Below, in pieces: positions 1 to 5,405 of a stretch of 6,287 nucleotides of DNA (positions are counted from its first letter, which is position 1; the number at the start of each line of letters is the position of its first letter). Origin of the DNA: Candidatus Accumulibacter vicinus (GTDB lineage: Bacteria > Pseudomonadota > Gammaproteobacteria > Burkholderiales > Rhodocyclaceae); assembly GCA_002425405.1 (NCBI GenBank), contig DIME01000092.1:34423-40709 (forward strand), in the 5' to 3' direction. The position numbers and the translations under genes were made by a program. The notes under the pieces were generated by a model. The model was not told where the DNA came from. It did not search any database and saw nothing but the letters and a program-made list of their open reading frames with translations.

Positions 1-2013
1 TTCACCAACAAGGCGGCAAAGGAAATGCAGTCGCGACTCGCGGCGATGCTGCCGATCAACACTCGCGGCATGTGGATCGGCACCTTTCACGGTCTCTGCA
101 ACCGCCTCCTGCGTGCGCACTGCCGCGAGGCTGGACTGCCCGCGCAGTTCCAGATTCTCGATGCGGCGGACCAGTTGGCAGCGATCAAGCGCCTGCTGAA
201 AAACCTCAATGTCGACGACCAGAAGTTTCCGCCACGCGAGCTGATGCACTTCATCAATGCGCACAAGGAACAGGGTCTCCGCGCCGCCCAGGCCGAAGCC
301 TATGACGCATTCACCAGCCGCCGGGTCGAGCTGTATGCCGAATATGAGGCGCAGTGCCGGCGCGAAGGGGTGGTCGACTTCGCCGAACTGCTGCTGCGCT
401 CGTACGAACTGCTGCAACGCAACGAGCCGCTCTGCCAGCATTATCAGGCGCGTTTTCGGCATATCCTGGTCGATGAATTCCAGGATACCAACCGCCTCCA
501 GTACACCTGGCTGAAGCTGCTCGCCGGACGCGGCAGCGTCATGCCGGAAAGCAGTGCGGCCTGTCTCTTCGCAGTCGGCGACGATGACCAGTCGATCTAC
601 GCCTTCCGCGGTGCCGAGATCGGCAATATGCGCGACCTGCAGCGCGAATTCGCGTTGCCGAACGTGATTCGACTCGAACAGAATTACCGCTCGCATGGCA
701 ATATCCTCGATGCCGCCAATGCCCTGATCCAGCAGAATCGCGGTCGGCTGGGCAAGAAGCTATGGACCGAAGCCGGTGCTGGCGAACCGATCCGTGTTTT
801 CGAGGCGTATTCGGATGTCGACGAGGCGCGTTTCATCGTCGAAGAGCTGTCCGAACTCGTCCGCGCAGGTGTTGGACGCCATCAGATCGCCCTGCTGTAT
901 CGCTCCAACGCGCAGTCACGCGTCCTCGAGCACCATTTGTTCACGCAGGGAATCCCCTACCGTGTGCATGGTGGTCTGCGCTTCTTTGACCGACAGGAGA
1001 TCAAGCATGCGCTGGCCTACCTGCGCCTGATCGCCAACCCTGATGACGATACGGCTTTTACACGGGTGGTCAACTTTCCGGCGCGCGGGATCGGCAGTCG
1101 CAGCATCGAGGCGTTGCAGGAAGCGGCACAGCAGACGAATGCGAGCCTCTACAACGCGGCCGCGAGCCTCGCCGGCAAGGCCGGGAGCGCGACGGCCCGA
1201 TTCGTTCGCCTGATCGAGACGCTGCGCAGCGAAACCCGCGCTCTTCCTCTGCCGGCAGTGATCGATCGGTTGATCGACAAGAGCGGCCTGCGCCAGCATT
1301 ACCTGGCCGACAAGGAAGGCCAGGACCGACTCGAGAACCTCGACGAACTGATCAACGCCGCGACGGCTTTTCTGCACGAGGAGAGTGGCTCTCCAAGCGA
1401 TTCAGCGAGTGACGGCGAAGCGGTGCCGGATGGCGGTCCGCTGGCTTCCTTTCTCGCGCACGCCTCGCTGGAGGCCGGCGAGCATCAGGCCGGCGAAGGC
1501 GAGGAGGCGGTCCAGTTGATGACCGTGCATGCCGCCAAGGGACTCGAGTTCGATGTGGTCTTCATCACCGGCCTCGAACAGGGTCTTTTTCCGCATGAGA
1601 ACGCGGCGCAGGAGCGCGACGGCCTGGAGGAAGAAAGGCGGCTGATGTACGTTGCCCTGACGCGTGCCCGCCGCCGCCTCTATCTGAGCCACGCGCAGAC
1701 GCGCCTGCTGCACGGGCAGACACGCTACTGCCTGCCTTCGTCCTTTCTCGAAGAACTGCCGGCGACGCTGTTGCGCAGGATCAATCGCGGCGGCAGCCAG
1801 GGTTCTGCCCGCCCGACCAGCAGCCCAGGCGGGCAGGTGCAGACCGCAGTCGGCGGTCTGCGGATCGGCCAGAACGTGCGCCACGCCCGGTTCGGTGCCG
1901 GGGTCATCGTGGCCACCGAAGGGTCGGGGTCCGAAGCACGCGTGCAGGTCAATTTTGGTGCCGGCGGCATGAAGTGGCTGGTGCTCGGGTACGCCCGGCT
2001 GACGCCGGCCTGA
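1..2013 (+). CDS. uvrD: DNA helicase II UvrD, 5'-truncated by window edge
   Basis: Superfamily 1A 3'-5' DNA helicase, which unwinds DNA in nucleotide excision and mismatch repair and strips proteins from DNA in the cytoplasm. The reading frame is open from base 1, where it starts in motif Ia (FTNKAAKEM); the ATG at 25 is internal, not the start. Counting codons from base 1, visible motifs are Ib (GTFHG, about 27-31), Walker B/motif II (DEFQDT, 158-163), motif III (GDDDQS, 193-198), motif IV (QNYRS, 227-231), motif V (VHAAKGLEF, 509-517) and motif VI (LTRAR, 553-557). The last 52 residues (RIGQNVRHARFGAG...) form the UvrD/PcrA-type Tudor-like tail, which argues against Rep. Compared with E. 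coli UvrD from memory, about 61 residues including Walker A lie off the left edge, implying about 731 residues in total. Two short additions are seen: about 8 residues before motif III, and a Ser/Asp-rich stretch at about 461-478. The family assignment is secure. The promoter, and any LexA site, is outside the window. Confidence 0.97.
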   Translation, partial: FTNKAAKEMQSRLAAMLPINTRGMWIGTFHGLCNRLLRAHCREAGLPAQFQILDAADQLAAIKRLLKNLNVDDQKFPPRELMHFINAHKEQGLRAAQAEAYDAFTSRRVELYAEYEAQCRREGVVDFAELLLRSYELLQRNEPLCQHYQARFRHILVDEFQDTNRLQYTWLKLLAGRGSVMPESSAACLFAVGDDDQSIYAFRGAEIGNMRDLQREFALPNVIRLEQNYRSHGNILDAANALIQQNRGRLGKKLWTEAGAGEPIRVFEAYSDVDEARFIVEELSELVRAGVGRHQIALLYRSNAQSRVLEHHLFTQGIPYRVHGGLRFFDRQEIKHALAYLRLIANPDDDTAFTRVVNFPARGIGSRSIEALQEAAQQTNASLYNAAASLAGKAGSATARFVRLIETLRSETRALPLPAVIDRLIDKSGLRQHYLADKEGQDRLENLDELINAATAFLHEESGSPSDSASDGEAVPDGGPLASFLAHASLEAGEHQAGEGEEAVQLMTVHAAKGLEFDVVFITGLEQGLFPHENAAQERDGLEEERRLMYVALTRARRRLYLSHAQTRLLHGQTRYCLPSSFLEELPATLLRRINRGGSQGSARPTSSPGGQVQTAVGGLRIGQNVRHARFGAGVIVATEGSGSEARVQVNFGAGGMKWLVLGYARLTPA

Positions 2014-2076
2014 CGGGCAAGGAATCGTCGCCACGACTTTCATCTTTCCTCATCCGAAGTGGCGTCCTTCGCGATG

Positions 2077-2097
2077 ACCGTTGGTGAAGAAAACGGT
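2077..2097. repeat. 6-bp inverted repeat ACCGTT/AACGGT
   Basis: ACCGTT at 2077-2082 and AACGGT at 2092-2097 are perfect inverted copies separated by 9 bases. The arms are about 1.5 helical turns apart. This could be a small operator or chance. The right arm overlaps the first degenerate DnaA-box match (2095-2103). There is no T-tract, so it is not an intrinsic terminator. Confidence 0.3.
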
Positions 2098-2147
2098 GGA
2101 TATCTGCCCTCTCTACCCACCAAATGTGTGGATAAGTCTGTGGACCA
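2095..2147 (-). promoter_or_regulatory. DnaA-box cluster (one perfect, two degenerate)
   Basis: Bases 2127-2135 read TGTGGATAA, the exact reverse complement of the DnaA-box consensus TTATCCACA. Two same-orientation 9-mers each match at 7 of 9 positions: GGTGGATAT at 2095-2103 (32 bases before) and TGTGGACCA at 2139-2147 (12 bases after, about one helical turn). DnaA binds such boxes to start replication, to be titrated, or to regulate transcription. The perfect match and its regular neighbours are seen directly; DnaA binding is inferred. No dnaA, dnaN, rnpA or gidA is in the window, so a titration or regulatory site is more likely than the main origin. Confidence 0.5.
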
Positions 2148-2177
2148 CCGGTCGCTTAGGGGGTCAAATGGCAGACC

Positions 2178-2199
2178 GCAAGGGCTTTTTTGCGCTTGC
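2178..2199 (+). other. imperfect hairpin with T6 loop upstream of qor
   Basis: GCAAGGGC (2178-2185) and GCGCTTGC (2192-2199) pair over 8 positions with one G-G mismatch, around a loop of six T. No T-tract follows, so it does not look like an intrinsic terminator. It overlaps the -35 hexamer of the candidate qor promoter, so it could be an operator or simply chance. Confidence 0.3.
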
Positions 2200-2225
2200 C
2201 TAAGAAGCGGGCGCCACACTAGACT
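2196..2225 (+). promoter_or_regulatory. candidate sigma70 promoter for qor
   Basis: TTGCCT at 2196-2201 matches the -35 consensus TTGACA at 4 of 6 positions, and TAGACT at 2220-2225 matches TATAAT at 4 of 6. The spacer is 18 bases, and the site lies 29 bases before the qor start codon. It would drive the whole qor-TAXI-parA unit. The placement is sensible but the match is moderate, so the call is tentative. Confidence 0.4.
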
Positions 2226-2242
2226 GTCGCGTTACATCAAAT

Positions 2243-2248
2243 GAGGAG
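2243..2248 (+). promoter_or_regulatory. ribosome binding site of qor
   Basis: GAGGAG lies 6 bases before the ATG at 2255. It is a strong Shine-Dalgarno match at good spacing and fixes the qor start. Confidence 0.85.
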
Positions 2249-2254
2249 ATCGCC

Positions 2255-3229
2255 ATGCCATTTGCCATTCGTATACACCGCACCGGTGGCCCCGAAGTCC
2301 TGTGTTGGGAAGAGCGTGCAGTCGCCGATCCGGCGCCTGGAGAGGCGCGCGTGCGCCACCAGGCCGTCGGCCTCAACTACATCGACATCTATCATCGCAG
2401 CGGTCTTTACCCGCTGCAATTGCCGAACGGTCTCGGCCTGGAAGCTGCGGGCGTCGTCGAAGCGGTCGGCGCCGGCGTCAGCGAACTGCACCCCGGCGAT
2501 CGCGTCGCTTACGCCGGGGGTCCGGTCGGCGCCTATAGCCAGGTCCGCTGCCTGCCCGCCGACCGTCTGCTGAAGTTGCCGGACGCGATCGATTTTCGCA
2601 CCGCGGCAGCGATGATGTTGCAGGGTCTGACCAGCGCCTACCTGCTGCGCCGCACCTATCGCGTCCAGGCTGGCGACAGCGTGCTGATTCACGCGGCGGC
2701 CGGCGGCGTCGGTCTGATCGCCTGCCAGTGGGCCAAGGCGCTCGGTGCAACGGTGATCGGCACGGTGTCCACCGCGGCCAAGGCGGCGCTGGCCACCGCG
2801 CATGGCTGCGACCATGTGATCGACTATACGCGCGAGGACTTTGCCCGCCGGGTTCGTGAAATCACCGTCGGCGAGGGTGTGGCCGTGGTCTATGACGGGG
2901 TCGGCAAGGATACCTTTGCCGGTTCGCTCGACAGCCTGCGCACCTGTGGGATGCTGGTCAGCTTCGGCAATGCCTCCGGTCCGGTGCCGCCCTTCGACCC
3001 GCTGTTGCTGTCGCAGAAGGGTTCGCTGTTTCTGACCCGGCCGACACTGATGCATTACACCGCCAAGCGCGAGGATTTGCTCGCGCTTGGCGCCCAATTG
3101 TTCGACGTGGTCGGTAGCGGGCAGGTGAAAATTGAGATCAATCAGACTTACCCCCTGGCAGAAGCGGCGCAGGCGCATCGTGACCTCGAAGCGCGCAAAC
3201 ATAGCGGATCGACCATCCTGCTGCCCTGA
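2255..3229 (+). CDS. qor: NADPH:quinone oxidoreductase, zinc-independent MDR family
   Basis: A 324-residue cytoplasmic reductase of the medium-chain dehydrogenase/reductase superfamily. Family members use NADPH to reduce quinones or other electrophilic carbonyl compounds. The N-terminal GroES-like domain carries NYIDIYHRSGLYP (about 41-53) and GLEAAGVVEAVGAG (61-74). The Rossmann domain has AAGGVGLIACQWAKALGA at about 148-165, where the glycine-rich AxxGxxG nucleotide loop sits. SFGNASG (about 236-242) and QKGSLFLTRP (254-263) are further Qor signatures. The catalytic and structural zinc ligands of alcohol dehydrogenases are absent, as expected for this branch. Length and block-by-block similarity match E. 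coli Qor (about 327 residues, recalled). The start is supported by GAGGAG six bases upstream. The stop overlaps the next start as TGATG, so this gene probably leads an operon. The physiological substrate cannot be told from sequence. Confidence 0.94.
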   Translation: MPFAIRIHRTGGPEVLCWEERAVADPAPGEARVRHQAVGLNYIDIYHRSGLYPLQLPNGLGLEAAGVVEAVGAGVSELHPGDRVAYAGGPVGAYSQVRCLPADRLLKLPDAIDFRTAAAMMLQGLTSAYLLRRTYRVQAGDSVLIHAAAGGVGLIACQWAKALGATVIGTVSTAAKAALATAHGCDHVIDYTREDFARRVREITVGEGVAVVYDGVGKDTFAGSLDSLRTCGMLVSFGNASGPVPPFDPLLLSQKGSLFLTRPTLMHYTAKREDLLALGAQLFDVVGSGQVKIEINQTYPLAEAAQAHRDLEARKHSGSTILLP

Positions 3230-4563
3230 TGCAGCGTTTACGCGCCCGGCTGGTTGCCCTCCGCTACCTGCTGGCGACGGCCTGGCCAATCGTCCTGATC
3301 ACGGCGATTGGTCTGGCCGTCGCCTACCAGTTCGTCGCGCCGGAGCCGCCCCGACGCATCACCATCACCACCGGCAGCGACTCCGGTGCCTATTATGCCT
3401 ACGCCCAGCGCTACGCCGTTCTGCTGGCCGCCAAAGGCGTCACGCTCGACATCCTGACCTCGGCGGGTTCGCACCAGAACCTCGAACGTATCGAAAAAGG
3501 TGAAGCCGACATCGCCTTCGTGCAGGGCGGCATTGTTCCACCGGCTGTTGGCGAGGACGACGGCGAAAGTCCGCTGCGTTCATTGGGCAGCGTTTCCTAC
3601 GAACCGGTGTGGGTGTTCTACCGCGGCGCACAACGCGTCGACAAACTGCATCAACTGGCGGGTCAGCGAATCGCCGTCGGTGAGGACGGCAGCGGTATCC
3701 GCGGGCTCGCGCTGAGCCTGCTGGAGGCCAACGAGATCCCGGCCAACAGCCCGAACCTTTTGCCGATTGCCGGCCTGACTGCCGCCGAAGCCCTGCAGCA
3801 GGGACAGATTGATGCCGCTTTCATCGTTGCCGCCCAGGAAGCGCCGGTCGTACAGGTGATGCTGCGTTCGCCAGGCCTGCGGGTCGTCAGCCTGAGCCAG
3901 GCCGAGGCCTATCTGCGCCGTTTCCCGTTCCTCTCGAAGATCGTGCTGCCACGCGGAGTCGTCGATCTGGTGCGCGATGTGCCACCGCGCGATACCCTGC
4001 TGCTGGCGACCACGGCCAACATCGTCGTTCGTGATGACCTGCATCCGGCGCTGGCGAGCCTGCTGTTGCAGGCGATGACCGAGGTCAACGGCAAGGGCGG
4101 CTTTTTCCAGCGTGCCGGCGAATTCCCGGCCTACAAGGATCACAGCTTTCCGCTGTCGAAAGATGCCGAGCACTACTACAAGTCGGGGCCGCCGTTTCTC
4201 CAGGTTTATCTGCCTTTCTGGCTGGCGGTGCTGGTCGAGCGCCTGTTCGTGATGATTCTGCCGTTGTTGATGTTGTCGCTGCCGCTGTTGAAATTCGCGC
4301 CGACGATCTATAGCTGGCGTGTGCGCTCGAAAATCTTTCGCTATTACGGTGATCTGAAGTTCCTAGAAAACGATCTGCGTCATCACTATGACCCAGTTCG
4401 CCATCAGCAGTACGTGGACCATCTCGATCGTATCGACGAAGGGGCCAGCGTGCTCAATATTCCACTGGCCTTCAGCGATCTGCTTTACACTCTGCGCGAG
4501 CACATCAATCTGGTGCGTGCAGAGCTTCGCCGGCTCGCTACGAACCATGACAAGGACAATTAA
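3229..4563 (+). CDS. membrane-anchored TAXI-type TRAP solute-binding protein
   Basis: A 444-residue protein of the TAXI branch of TRAP-transporter solute-binding proteins, which bind small organic solutes in the periplasm. A basic N-terminus precedes a hydrophobic segment at about 16-36. The binding domain begins at ITITTGSDSGAYYAYA (44-59) and continues through NLERIEKGEADIAFVQGG (84-101) and GLTAAEALQQGQIDAAFIV (182-200). A second long hydrophobic stretch at about 327-358 is followed by the basic YSWRVRSKIFRYYGDLKF and a helical, charged tail to 444. By the positive-inside rule both ends should be cytoplasmic, with the binding domain periplasmic. Free TAXI proteins are normally released by signal peptidase and work with DctQ/DctM-type permease subunits; none is encoded here. 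The ATG overlaps the qor stop (TGATG) with no clear Shine-Dalgarno, pointing to translational coupling. The ligand is unknown; a receptor or scaffold role is possible but inferred. Confidence 0.85.
   Translation: MQRLRARLVALRYLLATAWPIVLITAIGLAVAYQFVAPEPPRRITITTGSDSGAYYAYAQRYAVLLAAKGVTLDILTSAGSHQNLERIEKGEADIAFVQGGIVPPAVGEDDGESPLRSLGSVSYEPVWVFYRGAQRVDKLHQLAGQRIAVGEDGSGIRGLALSLLEANEIPANSPNLLPIAGLTAAEALQQGQIDAAFIVAAQEAPVVQVMLRSPGLRVVSLSQAEAYLRRFPFLSKIVLPRGVVDLVRDVPPRDTLLLATTANIVVRDDLHPALASLLLQAMTEVNGKGGFFQRAGEFPAYKDHSFPLSKDAEHYYKSGPPFLQVYLPFWLAVLVERLFVMILPLLMLSLPLLKFAPTIYSWRVRSKIFRYYGDLKFLENDLRHHYDPVRHQQYVDHLDRIDEGASVLNIPLAFSDLLYTLREHINLVRAELRRLATNHDKDN
4552..4556 (+). promoter_or_regulatory. ribosome binding site of the ParA-like gene
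   Basis: AAGGA inside the end of the TAXI gene lies 9 bases before the ATG at 4566. It supports that start and places the signal within the upstream coding sequence. Confidence 0.6.
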
Positions 4564-4565
4564 GA

Positions 4566-5189
4566 ATGAAATCCTTCCTGATTGCGAATCCCAAGGGCGG
4601 GTCGGGGAAATCGACACTGGCCATCAATCTGGCCGGTCATCTCGCGCGCAGTGGCCAGCGCGTGATGCTCGGCGACGTCGACCGTCAGCAGTCGTCGCGG
4701 GAATGGCTGCGTTTGCGGCCATCGATCCTGCCGCCGATTCGTAGCTGGGAGATCGAGCCTGGAAAAACTGCCAAACCACCGAAGGGCACCACGCACGTGA
4801 TTCTCGACACGCCCGCTGGTTTGCACGGCAAAGCACTCGACACCGTCGTCAAACAGGTCAATCGGGTCATCGTTCCGCTGCAGCCCTCGCTGTTCGACAT
4901 TCTGGCGACAGGCCATTTCCTGGAAACGCTGCTGGCCGAGAAAGCGATCCGCAACGAACAGGCTTTCGTTGCCGTGGTCGGCATGCGCGTCGACCCGCGT
5001 ACCCGCTCTGCCGCCGAGCTGGAACGCTTTCTCGCGAAGTACGACCTGCCGGTCCTCACCCATCTGCGCAGTACGCAGCTCTACGTGCAGACCACGATGC
5101 ACGGGATGACCATGTTCGACTTGTCGGCATCGCGTGCGGCGAAAGATCTGGAGCAATGGCAGGCAATCATCGACTGGGTGAACAGTTAA
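4566..5189 (+). CDS. orphan ParA/MinD-family ATPase
   Basis: A 207-residue P-loop ATPase of the ParA/MinD (SIMIBI) class, which positions cargo such as DNA or protein clusters by ATP-driven dimerisation. The deviant Walker A is KGGSGKST at 10-17, with signature lysine K10 and K15. Switch-I-like GDVDRQQSS lies at 36-44 and Walker B VILDTPAG at 78-85. TTMHGMTMFD (176-185) resembles the conserved C-terminal part of small ParA proteins. There is no N-terminal helix-turn-helix domain, so it resembles small ParA/ParC-like ATPases rather than P1-type plasmid ParA. The MinD amphipathic membrane-targeting tail is not apparent. No ParB gene follows: a hairpin-rich gap and the convergent tsaD come next. 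It starts 2 bases after the TAXI stop, with AAGGA nine bases upstream, so it is the last gene of the qor unit. Its cargo is unknown; the linked membrane protein is one candidate (inference). Confidence 0.88.
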   Translation: MKSFLIANPKGGSGKSTLAINLAGHLARSGQRVMLGDVDRQQSSREWLRLRPSILPPIRSWEIEPGKTAKPPKGTTHVILDTPAGLHGKALDTVVKQVNRVIVPLQPSLFDILATGHFLETLLAEKAIRNEQAFVAVVGMRVDPRTRSAAELERFLAKYDLPVLTHLRSTQLYVQTTMHGMTMFDLSASRAAKDLEQWQAIIDWVNS

Positions 5190-5195
5190 TGTGAA

Positions 5196-5211
5196 AGTCG
5201 CGTCAGCGACT
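5196..5211 (+). terminator. hairpin 7 bases after the ParA-like stop codon
   Basis: AGTCGC and GCGACT form a perfect 6-bp stem with a 4-base loop, 6 bases beyond the stop codon. No T-tract follows, so it could stabilise the 3' end or help termination rather than act as a standard intrinsic terminator. Confidence 0.3.
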
Positions 5212-5217
5212 CACGAA

Positions 5218-5258
5218 TCTCCCCTCCCCACTTGCGGGGGAGGGGTTGGGGGAGAGGG
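5218..5258. repeat. C/G-rich palindromic intergenic repeat
   Basis: CCCCTCCCC (5221-5229) and GGGGAGGGG (5237-5245) form a perfect 9-bp stem with loop ACTTGCG, followed by TTGGGGGAGAGGG. From general familiarity, this pyrimidine/purine palindrome resembles a sequence widely scattered between genes in many GC-rich proteobacteria, lying between or after coding regions. It may help stop transcription or protect mRNA ends. The palindrome is seen directly; dispersal in this genome is inferred. Confidence 0.65.
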
Positions 5259-5287
5259 CAACGGTCATGACTTTCATGAGCGGGGGT

Positions 5288-5305
5288 GTCTTGCAAAGTC
5301 AAGAC
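5288..5305. other. 6-bp perfect hairpin GTCTTG/CAAGAC
   Basis: GTCTTG (5288-5293) and CAAGAC (5300-5305) pair perfectly around a 6-base loop. No T-tract follows on either strand, so its role in termination is uncertain. Confidence 0.3.
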
Positions 5306-5405
5306 CGTTAGGCGCTTTCTCCGCAAGGCGATCCCAAAAACAGAGCCTTCGACAGGTGCAGACCGGGCGGTGAACGGGCAATCACCCGACCCGCAGACCG
5401 GTCGT

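Larger units (their letters stand above)
2014..2254. other. intergenic region between uvrD and qor
   Basis: This 241-base gap holds no convincing protein gene. It is visibly richer in A and T than the flanking genes. It contains small inverted repeats (GTCG/CGAC at 2027-2037, CGAAG/CTTCG at 2055-2071, ACCGTT/AACGGT at 2077-2097), three DnaA-box-like 9-mers (2095-2147), an imperfect 8-bp hairpin (2178-2199), a candidate promoter and the qor ribosome binding site. No classical stem plus T-tract terminator for uvrD is visible; the hairpin at 2027-2037 is followed by only three T. Confidence 0.8.
5192..5276. repeat. 85-bp element bounded by TGAAAGTC/GACTTTCA inverted repeats
   Basis: TGAAAGTC (5192-5199) and GACTTTCA (5269-5276) are perfect inverted copies enclosing two internal hairpins: AGTCGC/GCGACT at 5196-5211 with loop GTCA, and the C/G-rich palindrome at 5221-5245. 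The arrangement resembles a small non-coding palindromic intergenic element. It encodes no transposase. Whether the ends are real element boundaries is unproven from a single copy. Confidence 0.4.
5190..5405. other. hairpin-rich gap between convergent genes
   Basis: This 216-base region separates the end of the ParA-like gene from the end of tsaD. It holds three clear hairpins on the plus strand (5196-5211, 5221-5245, 5288-5305), a C/G-rich palindromic repeat, an 8-bp inverted repeat spanning 5192-5276, and a 9-bp direct repeat GCAGACCGG at 5358 and 5393. No believable gene is present. The layout suits transcription ending from both sides, though no standard stem plus T-tract terminator is visible. 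Confidence 0.75.

Noticed and set aside
25..27. ATG at 25 as the uvrD start codon
   Set aside because: Conserved motif Ia residues (FTNKAAKE) are encoded in frame from base 1, and Walker A must lie further upstream.
1402..2043. 213-codon minus-strand frame opposite the 3' end of uvrD
   Set aside because: It lies antisense to conserved UvrD motifs V and VI and has no domain of its own.
2059..2244. 61-codon plus-strand frame between uvrD and qor
   Set aside because: It has no ribosome binding site, no recognisable motif, and it runs through the DnaA-box, hairpin and promoter sequences up to the qor ribosome binding site. It looks like a chance frame.
2237..3289. 350-codon minus-strand frame opposite qor
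   Set aside because: It is antisense to a well-matched qor. Its composition is low in recognisable domains and rich in Q, H, R and A, typical of antisense frames in GC-rich coding DNA.
3580..4173. 197-codon minus-strand frame opposite the TAXI gene
   Set aside because: It is antisense to the conserved binding domain, with no start signal or recognisable domain.
4560..5156. 198-codon minus-strand frame opposite the ParA-like gene
   Set aside because: It is an antisense shadow of an ATPase whose Walker motifs are intact in the plus frame.
5221..5245. C/G-rich palindrome as a CRISPR repeat or standard intrinsic terminator
   Set aside because: There is a single copy with no spacers, and no T-tract follows the stem on either strand.
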